From Hoeflea_A sp965204935 (GTDB taxonomy: Bacteria > Pseudomonadota > Alphaproteobacteria > Rhizobiales > Rhizobiaceae), in NCBI RefSeq assembly GCF_965204935.1, contig NZ_CBDBFO010000002.1: DNA of 64,000 bases; one strand, given 5' to 3'. Made by a program: the position numbers and the translations under genes. This document shows, one piece after another, positions 1 to 8,982 of this stretch. How positions within the stretch are numbered: the first letter of the stretch is position 1; every line of letters begins with the position of its first letter. The notes beneath the pieces were generated by a model. That model did no database searches, had not been told where the DNA came from, and was given only the letters and a program-made list of their open reading frames with translations.

Positions 1-1
1 T

Positions 2-376
2 TTTTTCCGGGCGGTCGCACTCGCCGGTGCTTTTTGCTGCCTGGCCTACGCCATCATTCTGATTTCCTCCACATGGCTGAATTTCTTCGGCGCCGACACC
101 AAGGGCGGCGCGGTGTTCTACTGGGAGCGCATGTTCAAGATCGGCATCGGCCTTGATGATCTGCGATACCCGGTCTGGATGCAGGAAACTTTCGGCCTGC
201 AGGAGCGCGTGCAGCGCTGGATCGCCTACCTCATCCTGCCGATCGGCCTGGCGCTTTTTGCCTTCCGCAGCCTGCAGGCCATGGCCGAGATCTGGCGCGG
301 CGAGCGCAGGATGATCATTGCCAGCCACGAGGCCGAAGAGCTGGTGGCGGAAAACAAAGACATCTTGAAGGACTAA
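2..376 (+). CDS. dctQ: TRAP transporter small permease (DctQ family), 5' truncated
   Basis: The reading frame is open from the left edge of the window, so the start lies outside it. The visible part holds two hydrophobic stretches, one at the very beginning and one around window position 220-280, separated by a polar segment rich in W, R and Y. This is the usual pattern of the last half of the four-helix DctQ subunit. DctQ pairs with the large permease DctM, encoded 3 bases downstream, to form the inner-membrane part of a TRAP system that imports organic acids with sodium. The solute-binding partner is probably left of the window. The family call rests on hydrophobicity and on the neighbour rather than on a sharp motif. 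Confidence 0.8.
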   Translation, partial: FFRAVALAGAFCCLAYAIILISSTWLNFFGADTKGGAVFYWERMFKIGIGLDDLRYPVWMQETFGLQERVQRWIAYLILPIGLALFAFRSLQAMAEIWRGERRMIIASHEAEELVAENKDILKD

Positions 377-379
377 ACC

Positions 380-1996
380 ATGGACGCAATCATACTTTTC
401 GTCCTGGTTCTGGGACTTCTCTTCCTCGGCGTGCCGGTCGCGGTCTCGCTCGGGCTTTCGTCAATCCTGGTGATCGCGTTTTTCTCCGAGGATTCCATGT
501 CCTCGGTGGCGCTGCAGCTGTTCACGGCTTCGCAGAACTACACGCTGCTCGCCATCCCGTTCTTCGTGCTTGCCTCGGCGTTCATGTCGACCGGCGGCGT
601 TGCGCGGCGCATCATCCGCTTTGCCATTGCAACGGTCGGCCATTTCCGCGGCGGTCTCGCCATGGCAAGCGTGCTTGCCTGCATGCTGTTCGCCGCGCTC
701 TCCGGCTCTTCGCCGGCCACCGTCGTCGCCATCGGCACAATCGCGATCGCCGGCATGCGGCAGGTCGGCTACACCAAGGAATTCGCCTCCGGCGTCATTG
801 CTAATGCGGGAACGCTTGGTATCCTCATTCCGCCATCCATCGTCATGGTCGTCTATTCCGCCGCCACCGATGTATCGGTCGGCCGCATGTTCCTGGCCGG
901 CGTTATCCCGGGCATTGTCGCCGGCCTCATGCTGATGATTGCCATCTATTTCATGGCACGGGTGAAGAACCTGCCGGCAGAGCCGTGGAAGGGCTTCATG
1001 GAGCTGATGGAGGGCGGCAAGCAGGCCGGTTGGGGCCTGTTCCTCATCATCATCATTCTTGGCGGTATCTATGGCGGCGTCTTCACGCCGACGGAGGCTG
1101 CGGCCGTGGCGGCGGTCTACGCGTTCTTCATTGCCCTTTTCATCTATCGTGACATGGGACCGATGAAGGATACGCCCTGGGTGTCGGGCGATGATACAGA
1201 CCGGGCGCGTGTGGGCTTCAACGGCACGGTCTACGGCGTTGCGTTCTTCTTCGTGTGGATGATCCTGTCATTCTTCGCGACGGCCGAGACCGGCACTGTC
1301 ACTGTCGCCGGCAGGGCGCAGCTCGGCGTTTTCCTTTCGCTGGTGCTGATGACGGCCTATGTGATGTGGCGCGGCCAGGAGGGCATTACCAAGGTTCCGG
1401 CGCATCTTGCCGCCGGCCTACCGATTTGGGGCCGCAACCTGGCACTGATGGGCCGCAACATTTTCAAGGTCTTCTTCAACGAGGACACGCGCAAGGTGAT
1501 GGTCGACGCCTCGAAGACGACGATCATGCTGATGTTCATCATCGTCAACGCGCTGCTCTTTGCCCATGTGCTGACCGGCGAGCGTATCCCGCAAGCGATC
1601 ACCGAAGTGATGCTCGATGCCGGTTTCACCTGGTTCACCTTCCTGATTGCGGTCAATGTGCTGCTGCTGATCGGCGGCCAGTTCATGGAGCCGTCCGGGC
1701 TGCTGCTGATCGTGGCGCCGGTGGTGTTCCCGATCGCCATCGAACTGGGCGTCGATCCGGTTCACCTCGGTATCATCATGGTGGTCAATATGGAGATCGG
1801 CATGATCACGCCGCCGATCGGGCTCAACCTTTTCGTCACTTCCGGCATCACCGGAATGAGCCTTCTCCAGGTCGTCAAGGCGGCTTTGCCGTTCGTGGCC
1901 GTGCTGTTCGCCTTCCTGATCCTGGTGACCTACGTGCCGGATCTTTCGACCATGCTGCCCTATGCGTTGATGGGGCCGGAAATCGTCACGCGGTGA
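380..1996 (+). CDS. dctM: TRAP transporter large permease (DctM family), with a central insertion
   Basis: This 538-residue membrane protein is the channel-forming subunit of a TRAP transporter. The core DctM features are visible: the N-terminal segment with GVPVAVSLGL, the ALSGSSPATVVAIG stretch, the GILIPPSI motif near residue 150, and the C-terminal MEIGMITPPIGLNLF motif. The usual length is about 430 residues. The extra 100 or so residues lie roughly between residues 255 and 370 and include two further hydrophobic segments, so this belongs to the longer subtype of the family. The gene starts 3 bases after dctQ and ends in a convergent arrangement with the aminotransferase gene. The substrate cannot be read from the permease; a 2-oxo acid or carboxylate is typical. 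Confidence 0.9.
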   Translation: MDAIILFVLVLGLLFLGVPVAVSLGLSSILVIAFFSEDSMSSVALQLFTASQNYTLLAIPFFVLASAFMSTGGVARRIIRFAIATVGHFRGGLAMASVLACMLFAALSGSSPATVVAIGTIAIAGMRQVGYTKEFASGVIANAGTLGILIPPSIVMVVYSAATDVSVGRMFLAGVIPGIVAGLMLMIAIYFMARVKNLPAEPWKGFMELMEGGKQAGWGLFLIIIILGGIYGGVFTPTEAAAVAAVYAFFIALFIYRDMGPMKDTPWVSGDDTDRARVGFNGTVYGVAFFFVWMILSFFATAETGTVTVAGRAQLGVFLSLVLMTAYVMWRGQEGITKVPAHLAAGLPIWGRNLALMGRNIFKVFFNEDTRKVMVDASKTTIMLMFIIVNALLFAHVLTGERIPQAITEVMLDAGFTWFTFLIAVNVLLLIGGQFMEPSGLLLIVAPVVFPIAIELGVDPVHLGIIMVVNMEIGMITPPIGLNLFVTSGITGMSLLQVVKAALPFVAVLFAFLILVTYVPDLSTMLPYALMGPEIVTR

Positions 1997-2021
1997 CGCC
2001 AGACCAGACACGCCCTAAACG

Positions 2022-2042
2022 CCGGCGGCTGTCAGCCGCCGG
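2022..2042. terminator. Hairpin between convergent dctM and aminotransferase genes
   Basis: A perfect 9-bp stem, CCGGCGGCT and AGCCGCCGG, with a 3-base loop sits at the meeting point of the two genes and overlaps the stop codon of the aminotransferase gene. On the plus strand it is followed by a mixed pyrimidine stretch (TGTTCTTCTCC) rather than a clean T run, so termination strength is uncertain. Confidence 0.5.
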
Positions 2043-3225
2043 TGTTCTTCTCCAGAAACCCACCCATGCGTTCGATGGCCGTTTCGATGCGCTCCTCGGA
2101 CGCGGCGCAGGACAGGCGCACATAGCCTTCGCCGAAATCGCCGAAATCGGGACCGCCGACCAGTGCCACACCGGCTTCTTCAAGCAGCCGGGACGCAAGG
2201 TCCTTCGCCTTGAAGCCGGTCGCCGACACATTCGGGAAGGCATAAAAAGCGCCCTTGGGTGTCACGCATCGAATATCGGGCAGCGCGTTGAGCCGTTCGG
2301 TCACGAGCCGGCGCCGTCGGTCAAAGGCCGTCAGCATCGTCTCGACATCGTCCTGCGGGCCGTCAATGGCGGCAATGCCGGCAAACTGGCTCGGCGTGTT
2401 GACGCAGGACCAGCAATTGACGGCGAGCTTCCTGACCTTGTCGTAGAGGAAGGCGCTTTGCGGGCCGTTCGGCCAGATAGACCAGCCCATGCGCCAGCCG
2501 GTCATCGCCCAGGTTTTCGACCAGCCGTTCAGGACAATCAGCCGGTCACGGATTTCGGGAAAGGTCAGCAGCGATGTGTGTTCCTCGCCGTCATAGGTCA
2601 TGACGTCGTAAATCTCGTCCGAAAGGATCGCCACGTGCGGGTGGTGTTCTAGGCCGCGTACCAGCTTTACGATCTCGGTCTTCGGCGTGACACCGCCCGT
2701 GGGGTTGGCCGGCGAATTGACGATCAGAAGCCGCGTGCTCGGGGTGATCTTCGACAGCGTCTCCTCGGCGGAAAAGGCGAAGCCGTTCTCCTCGCGGATC
2801 GGCACCGGTACCGCCTTCGCGCCTGTGTAGTCGATCATCGAGCGGTATATGGGAAAACCGGGATCGGGATAGAGGATCTCGGCGCCCGGTTCCCCGAACA
2901 TGGTGATGGCCGCGAACATGGTCGGCTTGCCGCCCGGCATGATCATGACGCTGTCGGGCGAGACCTCGATCCCGGTGGTGGCAAGCGTGCGGCGAACCAC
3001 GGCTTCGCGCGTTTGCACAAGGCCGTTGGCGGGCGTGTAACCGTGCTGACCGTCGCGCAGGGCCCTGATCGCCGCCTCGACGATGTGCGCCGGTGTTTTG
3101 AAATCCGGCTGGCCGATGCCCAGATTGACAATGTCGCGCCCTTCAGCCTGAAGCGCGGCGGCGCGGGCGAGGACCGCGAAAGCGTTTTCCTCGCCGATAC
3201 GGTCGAAGGCGGCGACAGTCTGCAT
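2032..3225 (-). CDS. PLP-dependent class I/II aminotransferase
   Basis: The protein (397 residues) belongs to the aspartate aminotransferase superfamily, fold type I. Visible hallmarks are NLGIGQPDF near residue 35, the NSPANPTGG segment for substrate carboxylate binding, the DEIYD motif, the PLP-binding lysine in SKTWAMTG, and the arginine-containing LSCAAS stretch near the C-terminus. A longer open frame runs upstream to 3333, but the ATG at 3225 is preceded by GAGGAG at ideal spacing, so this start is chosen. The amino donor and acceptor cannot be named from sequence alone. It faces the TRAP permease genes tail to tail and has no co-directional partner. Confidence 0.9.
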   Translation of the reverse strand: MQTVAAFDRIGEENAFAVLARAAALQAEGRDIVNLGIGQPDFKTPAHIVEAAIRALRDGQHGYTPANGLVQTREAVVRRTLATTGIEVSPDSVMIMPGGKPTMFAAITMFGEPGAEILYPDPGFPIYRSMIDYTGAKAVPVPIREENGFAFSAEETLSKITPSTRLLIVNSPANPTGGVTPKTEIVKLVRGLEHHPHVAILSDEIYDVMTYDGEEHTSLLTFPEIRDRLIVLNGWSKTWAMTGWRMGWSIWPNGPQSAFLYDKVRKLAVNCWSCVNTPSQFAGIAAIDGPQDDVETMLTAFDRRRRLVTERLNALPDIRCVTPKGAFYAFPNVSATGFKAKDLASRLLEEAGVALVGGPDFGDFGEGYVRLSCAASEERIETAIERMGGFLEKNTGG

Positions 3226-3315
3226 CGATGCTCCTCGCAGTTTGCGGAATTGAAGCCCTTCTTGGCGCATCGGGACTGTTATTTCAATGCGATGTGTGTG
3301 AAGAGGGGCGCCGGA

Positions 3316-3558
3316 ATGAAAGGAATCGGCCAAATGCCCGCCAGCAACGCAAGATCATCGGCCATCGCAGCAGCGATCATCCTTGTGGTCGTCGCCGTGC
3401 TTTTCCTGGCGATGCCGCGGATCGTGCTGGCGCTCGGCGACATTTCACCCTGGCTCGGTTATGGCGTCACCGTTCTCTTCATCCTCGGCTTCTTCGCCAT
3501 CTTCTGGCTGCGCGCACGTTATCAGCGCCACCGGGACGGATCCGACAACGCAGCTTAG
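3316..3558 (+). CDS. Small two-helix membrane protein of unknown function
   Basis: An 80-residue protein with two clear hydrophobic helices (about residues 17-37 and 45-66), followed by a basic, polar tail rich in R and H. The ATG at 3316 is preceded by AAGAGGGG, a fair ribosome-binding site. A longer in-frame extension to 3013 exists but runs antisense through the aminotransferase gene and is rejected. It is divergent from the aminotransferase gene (90 bases between starts) and convergent with the broken exporter. No family is recognised; the low-complexity hydrophobic composition gives no functional clue. Confidence 0.65.
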   Translation: MKGIGQMPASNARSSAIAAAIILVVVAVLFLAMPRIVLALGDISPWLGYGVTVLFILGFFAIFWLRARYQRHRDGSDNAA

Positions 3559-3572
3559 GGCCGGCTGTTCAG

Positions 3573-4768
3573 CTAGCCCGGCTGATGCTCGGCGACCTTT
3601 GCCGCGGTAAGGCGGGACAGGATCAGGGCCGCAATCCCGCACAGTGCGATCGCGGAGATCATCGGTGTAGCCGTGCCATCGAAGAACGGGCTTGCCAGGG
3701 CGATCATGATGCCCCCGGCCACCATCTGCAGCGTTCCGCCGAGTGAGGATGCAAGACCGGCGATATCACCGTGATTTTCGAGGCCAGCACCATGGTCGTC
3801 GGTATGACGAGGCCAAGGCAGGCGTTGGCGGCGAAAAGCAGGCCGACAATGACAAACAGCGTTGCCTGCCCCGCAAGGGCGATCAGCAGCAGGATGATGG
3901 TAAACAGCGCGAAGCCGGCAACCGCCAGCGACACCATCCGGCCCATGCCGATGCGCCGGCCGAGACCGGCCGCCGCCTGCGAGGCGGAGAAAAAGCCCAA
4001 GGCATTGATGGCGAAGGCGAGGCTGAAACCGGTCGGCGTCAGGCCGAATTCGCCGGTATAAACGAACGAAGCGCTGGCAATGAAGACGAAGAAGCTTGCC
4101 ATGCCGAAACCGCCGATGAAGGTCAGCCCCATGAACTCAGGATCGGTGAGCAGCGTTCGCGAACCCCGCAGGAAGCTCCGCGTGTTGAAGCCCACCCGGT
4201 TCTCTGCCTTCAGCGTCTCCGGCAGCATGAAGCCGGTCAGCAACAGGCTGAAAACGGCTGCGACGCACAACAGAACGAAGATCGACCGCCAGCCGGCGAG
4301 CAGGATCATGCCGCTGCCGGCCAGCGGGGCCAGCATCGGCGAGACACTGATGACCAGCATGATCAACGCCATCAGCCGGGTTGCCGCGACGCCGGTGTGA
4401 AGGTCGCGAATGATGGCACGTGGAATCACCATGACCACCGCCGCGCCCAGTCCCTGAACAAAACGCGCCGCAGTCAGGACCTCGATGTTGGGCGCCAGTG
4501 CGCAACCGATCGAGCCTAGTATGAAGATCCCAAGCCCGAAATAGAGTGGCGGCTTGCGGCCGACCTGGTCGGCGATGGGGCCGTAAACGAGCTGGGCAGC
4601 GCCGAAGGCGAGGAAGAACACCGTCAGCGTCATCTGCACGGACGCAACCGTCGAGCCGAGCCCGTCGGCGATTGACGGCAGGGCAGGCAGGTACATGTCG
4701 ATCGACAATGGACCAACACAGGCTAAGAGGCCGAGGATTACGGCCGAACGCATCATTCCGGCTGACAT
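3573..4768 (-). pseudogene. Bcr/CflA-type drug-resistance MFS transporter, frameshifted
   Basis: The first 330 residues are a normal 12-helix DHA1 exporter of the Bcr/CflA type: SIDMYLPALPSI at the N-terminus, the loop 2-3 motif GPIADQVGRKPP, and VIPRAIIRD in helix 5. Near position 3780-3784 the frame changes. The open frame as given ends at 3704 with a nonsense tail after TTMVLA, while the next frame continues with LENHGDIAGLASSLGGTLQ, exactly the expected helix 11 region, and runs on to a natural stop at 3573-3575. Adding one G in the plus-strand GAGGCC restores the whole protein. Either the gene is inactivated by a one-base deletion or the sequence has an error there. The start at 4768 has only a weak ribosome-binding site. 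Confidence 0.8.
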
Positions 4769-4915
4769 GGCAATCTCTTTCGGTGTCCGGCGCGGGCAAT
4801 GGCGCCAAGGGGAAGGCCGCCCTTGTAGACCGATTCCGGCGAAAGTGCTACCGGGGGTTGGTGCCGCCCGGCAACACTCCTGACAATTTGAGCGAATTGA
4901 GATGGCGACGGCGCG

Positions 4916-5977
4916 TTATGCCTGCAGGGCGGCAAGTAGCAGCACCAGCCCGAGGACAAGGACCAGCCCGGCTCCTGCGATTTCAATGGCGGTGCCGATC
5001 CGCGTCGCGGCGGAATCGCTGCTGGCAAACCGTACGGCCGTGTTTTTCGCCATGACCGCCAGGGTGGCAAGGATAGAGACTGTGATCGCCGTGCCGATGG
5101 ACATGGCTATCACAGAAAGCATACCACCGAGATATAGCCCGTTAAGCAGAGCGAACGTCAAAACGATCAGCGCGCCGGTACAGGGCCGCAGTCCGATGGC
5201 AATGACCGCGGACCAGGCTTCACGCAGTTCCAGTTTTTCGGACTGCAAGAGCGCCGGATCAGGGGCATGGGAATGGCCGCAGGTTTCACACACCCCATCC
5301 GGACCGGGCCGGTGATGGTGATCATGGTGACCATGATCGTGCTCATGATGGTGGTGGTGCTCGTGCCCATGATGGTGACCATGTCCATGCGCGTGGGCGA
5401 GGACCGGAGCATAAACTGGCGCAGTCCGGCGGGCCAAGACGCGCAGTTTGCGGTAAAGCAGCCAGCCGCCGAAACCGGCAATCAGCGCATAGCTGGCAAT
5501 CTCCAGCGTGTGTGTTGTCTCTGTCATCGAGATGCCGGTGCCGCGCAACAGAAAATAGGCCAGCCCGACAATGCCGATGGCAACGGCGCCCTGCATGAAG
5601 GCGGCCATGAACGAGATAACGACACCGCGCCGCAAGGTCTGTTCATTGGCGATCACGTAGGAGGAGATGACGGCCTTGCCATGGCCGGGTCCTGCCGCAT
5701 GGAAGACACCGTAGGCGAAGGAGAGGCCAATCAGAAGCCAGAGCTTTTGCGGGTCATCGCGCATTGCCTGGAGCGCCTCTGAAAGAGCGCGGTAGAAGGA
5801 CTGCTGCTGCGCATTGATCCAGCTGAACAGGGGGCCGAGCGCACCGGTCGCTTTGACACCGGGTTCTGCCGCTCCGATGCCGAGCGAGGATTGGGCGAGG
5901 ATCGGTGAGGCGAAGAACGCCAGGAGGCACACGCAGAGCGCGGCAGTGGCAGCGAACCGCAATCGGAATGTCAGCAT
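4916..5977 (-). CDS. NicO/RcnA-type nickel/cobalt transporter
   Basis: A 353-residue inner-membrane protein of the NicO superfamily, which moves Ni(II) or Co(II), in most characterised RcnA members outward. An N-terminal signal-like helix ends near AQSS. The metal motif HAAGPGHGKAV lies near residue 93. A very histidine-rich cytoplasmic loop covers residues of about 193-225 (coded by 5300-5400). GLRPCTGALIVL follows near residue 262, then three more helices. The start codon overlaps the stop of the DUF1007 gene (ATGCTGA), pointing to translational coupling. The pairing with DUF1007 is common in Alphaproteobacteria. Whether it imports or exports is not decided by sequence, though the His loop favours the RcnA exporter type. 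Confidence 0.87.
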   Translation of the reverse strand: MLTFRLRFAATAALCVCLLAFFASPILAQSSLGIGAAEPGVKATGALGPLFSWINAQQQSFYRALSEALQAMRDDPQKLWLLIGLSFAYGVFHAAGPGHGKAVISSYVIANEQTLRRGVVISFMAAFMQGAVAIGIVGLAYFLLRGTGISMTETTHTLEIASYALIAGFGGWLLYRKLRVLARRTAPVYAPVLAHAHGHGHHHGHEHHHHHEHDHGHHDHHHRPGPDGVCETCGHSHAPDPALLQSEKLELREAWSAVIAIGLRPCTGALIVLTFALLNGLYLGGMLSVIAMSIGTAITVSILATLAVMAKNTAVRFASSDSAATRIGTAIEIAGAGLVLVLGLVLLLAALQA

Positions 5978-6624
5978 TTCAGCTCAAGCCGCGTTGCAAA
6001 AAACTTGGAAAAATCATTGCCTGCCGGATCATTGAAGAAAGCTTCCGTCAAGGATTCCTGGTTCTGGGCAAGGATTTCATCCACGTCGGGACGAACCACC
6101 GTCTGTTTGCAGCCGTTGGTATTGCCTGCAACCACCATATCGGAATCATTGATGAAGTCGATCGCGGTGTACATGGTCGGATCGTAGACGCCGAAGCTCA
6201 TGTTGCCGTCGAGCGACATGCCGTCTTCCGCCTGAACAGCAAAGAACATCAGCAATTGCCCGTCCTGATAATCGACATTGATTCCATCCGGGACCACCAC
6301 ACTGATGTCCCTGCCGTTCTGTATGATGGAGGTGAAGAAATTGAAGTCGGCCAATGAGTCGTGCACGATCCTGCCGACCTCGGCGAGTTCTTCCGGTTCC
6401 AGCTTCAAATTCGCATTGGTGTCGAAATCAAGCAGAACCGTTGAGGAGAACAGTTCGTCGAATCGCCATACGTGCCGCAATTCACTTACCGAGCCGCGGT
6501 CACCGATCATGATTTCCAGCCGCGCTTCCGCAAAAACATGCGGATGCGAAAACGCCGCGGTCGCGGACGCGGTTGTGAAAGCGCAGATAAGTCCAAGTCG
6601 CCTTATGCTTGCACTGCGATTCAT
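5971..6624 (-). CDS. DUF1007 family protein, predicted periplasmic
   Basis: The product (217 residues from the chosen ATG) begins with a signal peptide ending near ATAAFS. It is followed at once by HPHVFAEA, the conserved N-terminal motif of the DUF1007 family, whose histidines would sit at the mature N-terminus and could bind metal. An EF-hand-like acidic patch (DFDTNANLKLEPEE) follows near residue 80. An upstream ATG at 6657 lacks a ribosome-binding site; the one at 6624 has GGGAG further upstream than ideal. The gene overlaps the NicO gene, so the product probably works with it in nickel/cobalt handling at the periplasmic face. The molecular function of the family is not established. Confidence 0.82.
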   Translation of the reverse strand: MNRSASIRRLGLICAFTTASATAAFSHPHVFAEARLEIMIGDRGSVSELRHVWRFDELFSSTVLLDFDTNANLKLEPEELAEVGRIVHDSLADFNFFTSIIQNGRDISVVVPDGINVDYQDGQLLMFFAVQAEDGMSLDGNMSFGVYDPTMYTAIDFINDSDMVVAGNTNGCKQTVVRPDVDEILAQNQESLTEAFFNDPAGNDFSKFFATRLELKC

Positions 6625-6780
6625 TGTCGGTTGGGCTCCCGTTCCATTTCGCCCCATGCATGAAGAATTTGGCCGGAATTGGACTATGACGCGATTTCCG
6701 ATTCCCTGCCTGAGCGTTGTTATTCTAATGCAAATTCAATTCCATTGGAATCGCCCAGGCGTCCTGACACGATATGGTGC

Positions 6781-7689
6781 TTAACGGTCGCAATATCCAC
6801 CGTATTGTTTGAACCAGACCGCAAGGTAATCGACAAAGGCCCGAACCTTGGCCGGCAGGTAGCGGCGGTGCGGGTAGACCGCATAAATGGCGGCATCATC
6901 CGGTACCCGGTCTTCAAAAAGCGTGACGATCTCTCCGCTTTTCAAGAGCGGCCACACCACGAAATCCGGCAGGATGGACACGCCGAGGCCGGATCGTACG
7001 GCCTTCATGCTTGCGGTCGGACTGTTGACCTCGATCGGCCCCTTTACGGTAACGGTCTCCATGGCGCCGGATTTGCCGCGGAACTGCCAGTTGTTGAGCG
7101 AGCGCGCATTGGTGTCCATGATGCAGGGGACCTTGACGAGATCGGCCGGCTCCTTCAGTTCGGGATGCCGTTTCAAGAAATCCGGGCTGGCACAGACATA
7201 GGCCTTGAAGGGTGCCAGCTTTCGGGCGATGAGGCCGGAATCGGCCAGGCGGGTAATTCGGATCGCGACGTCGAAGCCCTCCTCGACGAGGTCGACGAAA
7301 CGGTCGTCGGAGCTGATCTCAAGTTTGATCTCGGGGTTCTCCATCGCAAAATCGACCATCGACTGACCGATATCGGCGTCGGTGAAAGTGCGCGGCGCCG
7401 AGACGCGGACCGTGCCCTTCAGGTCACGGCTGGTCTCGCGGACGAGGTCGGCAAGGTTGTCAATCTCCTTCAAGATGTCGGAGGCCGAGCGATAATAGGT
7501 GTGGCCGGCCTCGGTCAGCGAGAACTGCCGCGTCGTCCGGTTGAGCAAGAGCGCCCCGAGATCATCCTCGAGTTCGCGGACATACTTTGAAAGAAGCGCC
7601 TTCGAGCGGCCGTTCTTGCGGGCCGCAGCGGAGAATCCCTCCGCCTCGACGACATCGATGAACGCGCGTATGCGTGTCAGCGTATCCAT
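6781..7689 (-). CDS. LysR family transcriptional regulator
   Basis: A 302-residue LysR protein: winged helix-turn-helix at residues 1-60 (FIDVVEAEGFSAAARKNG, then SKYVRELEDDLG) and a LysR substrate-binding domain from about residue 90. The subtype with MDTLTRIRAF at the start is the CrgA/AaeR-like branch. It overlaps the 3' end of the amidase gene by 13 bases on the same strand, so the two are probably co-transcribed and the regulator may control the amidase operon. No separate promoter is seen in front of it. Confidence 0.9.
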   Translation of the reverse strand: MDTLTRIRAFIDVVEAEGFSAAARKNGRSKALLSKYVRELEDDLGALLLNRTTRQFSLTEAGHTYYRSASDILKEIDNLADLVRETSRDLKGTVRVSAPRTFTDADIGQSMVDFAMENPEIKLEISSDDRFVDLVEEGFDVAIRITRLADSGLIARKLAPFKAYVCASPDFLKRHPELKEPADLVKVPCIMDTNARSLNNWQFRGKSGAMETVTVKGPIEVNSPTASMKAVRSGLGVSILPDFVVWPLLKSGEIVTLFEDRVPDDAAIYAVYPHRRYLPAKVRAFVDYLAVWFKQYGGYCDR

Positions 7690-8897
7690 GGATCAGCTCC
7701 GTTGGTGCTTGCTGCGTCGATAATCCGCCGGCCGATTGAAAGAAGCGCGCGGTCCGAGCCCCTCGGCCCCATCAGCGAAATGCCGAACGGTGCGCAGTCG
7801 ACGGATGCGACGGGCAGTGTCAGCTGCGGAAATCCCGAAAGGCCGGACAGGCAAAGCAACCGGATGGCCCGTTCCCGATAATCCTGGATGTCCTCGAAGG
7901 AGGCGTCGGCAAGCGGGGCCGCACCCGGAACCGTCGGCATGACAACAAGACCGTCATCAGCAATCAGGTCACCCAGTTCCTGCGTCAGGTCCGACCGTCT
8001 CGCGGTCTCTTCGGATACAGTCTCGTCATCGATTGTGCCGCCGAACGCGAAACGTTCCTTGACACCGGGGCCGAGGTTGCGCTCCGCAGCGCTGATCCAC
8101 GCACCGTGGTTCTGCCAGGCTTCGTAGGCCTGCAGCTTGCGCAGGCACCAGTAGCGCGCTTCGATGTCAATTGTTGTCAAATCCGTCTCTTGCGCAATGC
8201 CGGTCACCCCCTGCACCACTTGTAGGGCGTCCGCATATGCGTTCTGTTCGGTGGTTCCGGCGAGCATGGACTCCTGTTCGCGAAGCCGCAGGATCCTTGC
8301 CGGTTTCAATGACCCGTCCGGCAGCAGCAATTCCGCGACCGTCGTATAGAGCCCGATGTCACGGGCAAACCAGCCGAAGGTATCGAAGCTCGGCGCCAGC
8401 GGCATGGTTCCTTCGAGCGAGATGAGCCCATGCGTGGTTCGCAACCCTACAAGGCCGCAATAGGATGCCGGCGCGCGGATCGATCCGCCGGTATCCGATC
8501 CCGTGGCAACATCGGCAAGACCGGCCGCGACCGCAGCCACCGAGCCGGAGGACGAGCCGCCCGTTACGCGCTCCGGCGCCGCCGGATTGACGGGCTGCGG
8601 ATAGTGGGCATTGTGGCCGTTCAGCGAAAAGGCCAGCTCATCCGTCTGGGTCTTGCCGATGAATTCCGCGCCCGCATCGAGAAGCACCTGAACGGTCGCG
8701 GCTGTTTTCGTGGCCGGATCGGCGGCATCGCGCATGTGCGGATTGCCGCAGCCGGTCTTGTGGCCGGCCACATCGAATATGTCCTTGACCGCCAATTTAC
8801 AGCCGGCGAGCGGCCCGTCCGGCTTGACGGGCAAAGCCGGGCCGCCGGAATCGATAAACGCGTTGAACGGATCGTTTCGCACGAGAGTCATTATCAT
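7677..8897 (-). CDS. Amidase (amidase signature family)
   Basis: The product (about 406 residues) is an amidase-signature hydrolase. The Ser-cisSer-Lys triad is present: the lysine in AVKDIFD near residue 36, the GGSSSGSVAAVAAG nucleophile-elbow region, and GSDTGGSIR. The length is at the short end for the family (usually 450-500), with a compact C-terminus. Three in-frame ATGs (8936, 8897, 8891) are possible; only the last two have a GAG-type ribosome-binding site, so 8897 is given. The substrate is unknown; members hydrolyse small amides, carbamates or peptide amides. It leads a two-gene unit with the overlapping LysR gene. The next gene upstream is divergent. Confidence 0.87.
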   Translation of the reverse strand: MIMTLVRNDPFNAFIDSGGPALPVKPDGPLAGCKLAVKDIFDVAGHKTGCGNPHMRDAADPATKTAATVQVLLDAGAEFIGKTQTDELAFSLNGHNAHYPQPVNPAAPERVTGGSSSGSVAAVAAGLADVATGSDTGGSIRAPASYCGLVGLRTTHGLISLEGTMPLAPSFDTFGWFARDIGLYTTVAELLLPDGSLKPARILRLREQESMLAGTTEQNAYADALQVVQGVTGIAQETDLTTIDIEARYWCLRKLQAYEAWQNHGAWISAAERNLGPGVKERFAFGGTIDDETVSEETARRSDLTQELGDLIADDGLVVMPTVPGAAPLADASFEDIQDYRERAIRLLCLSGLSGFPQLTLPVASVDCAPFGISLMGPRGSDRALLSIGRRIIDAASTNGADPWIR

Positions 8898-8982
8898 TGT
8901 CTCAAAATCTTGAACCCGGAAGCCGAGATCGTTCATATTTTACAAAACCGCGGCAATGTCCATATCCACGCCAAAAAACAAC

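Noticed and set aside
1255..2652. 465-residue plus-strand open frame across the dctM end and aminotransferase gene
   Set aside because: Low-complexity composition rich in R, G and D, in another frame of dctM and antisense to the aminotransferase gene; typical high-GC shadow.
4840..4900. Minus-strand GTCAGGAG-TGTTGCC resembling a B12 box of a cobalamin riboswitch before the MFS gene
   Set aside because: Only part of the box matches and the required upstream structure would fall inside the NicO gene; no other riboswitch elements seen.
5300..5400. CATGATGGTG-type repeats resembling a microsatellite
   Set aside because: They are the histidine codons of the NicO metal loop and keep the frame. 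The similar run at 13310-13390 is the CobW histidine linker.
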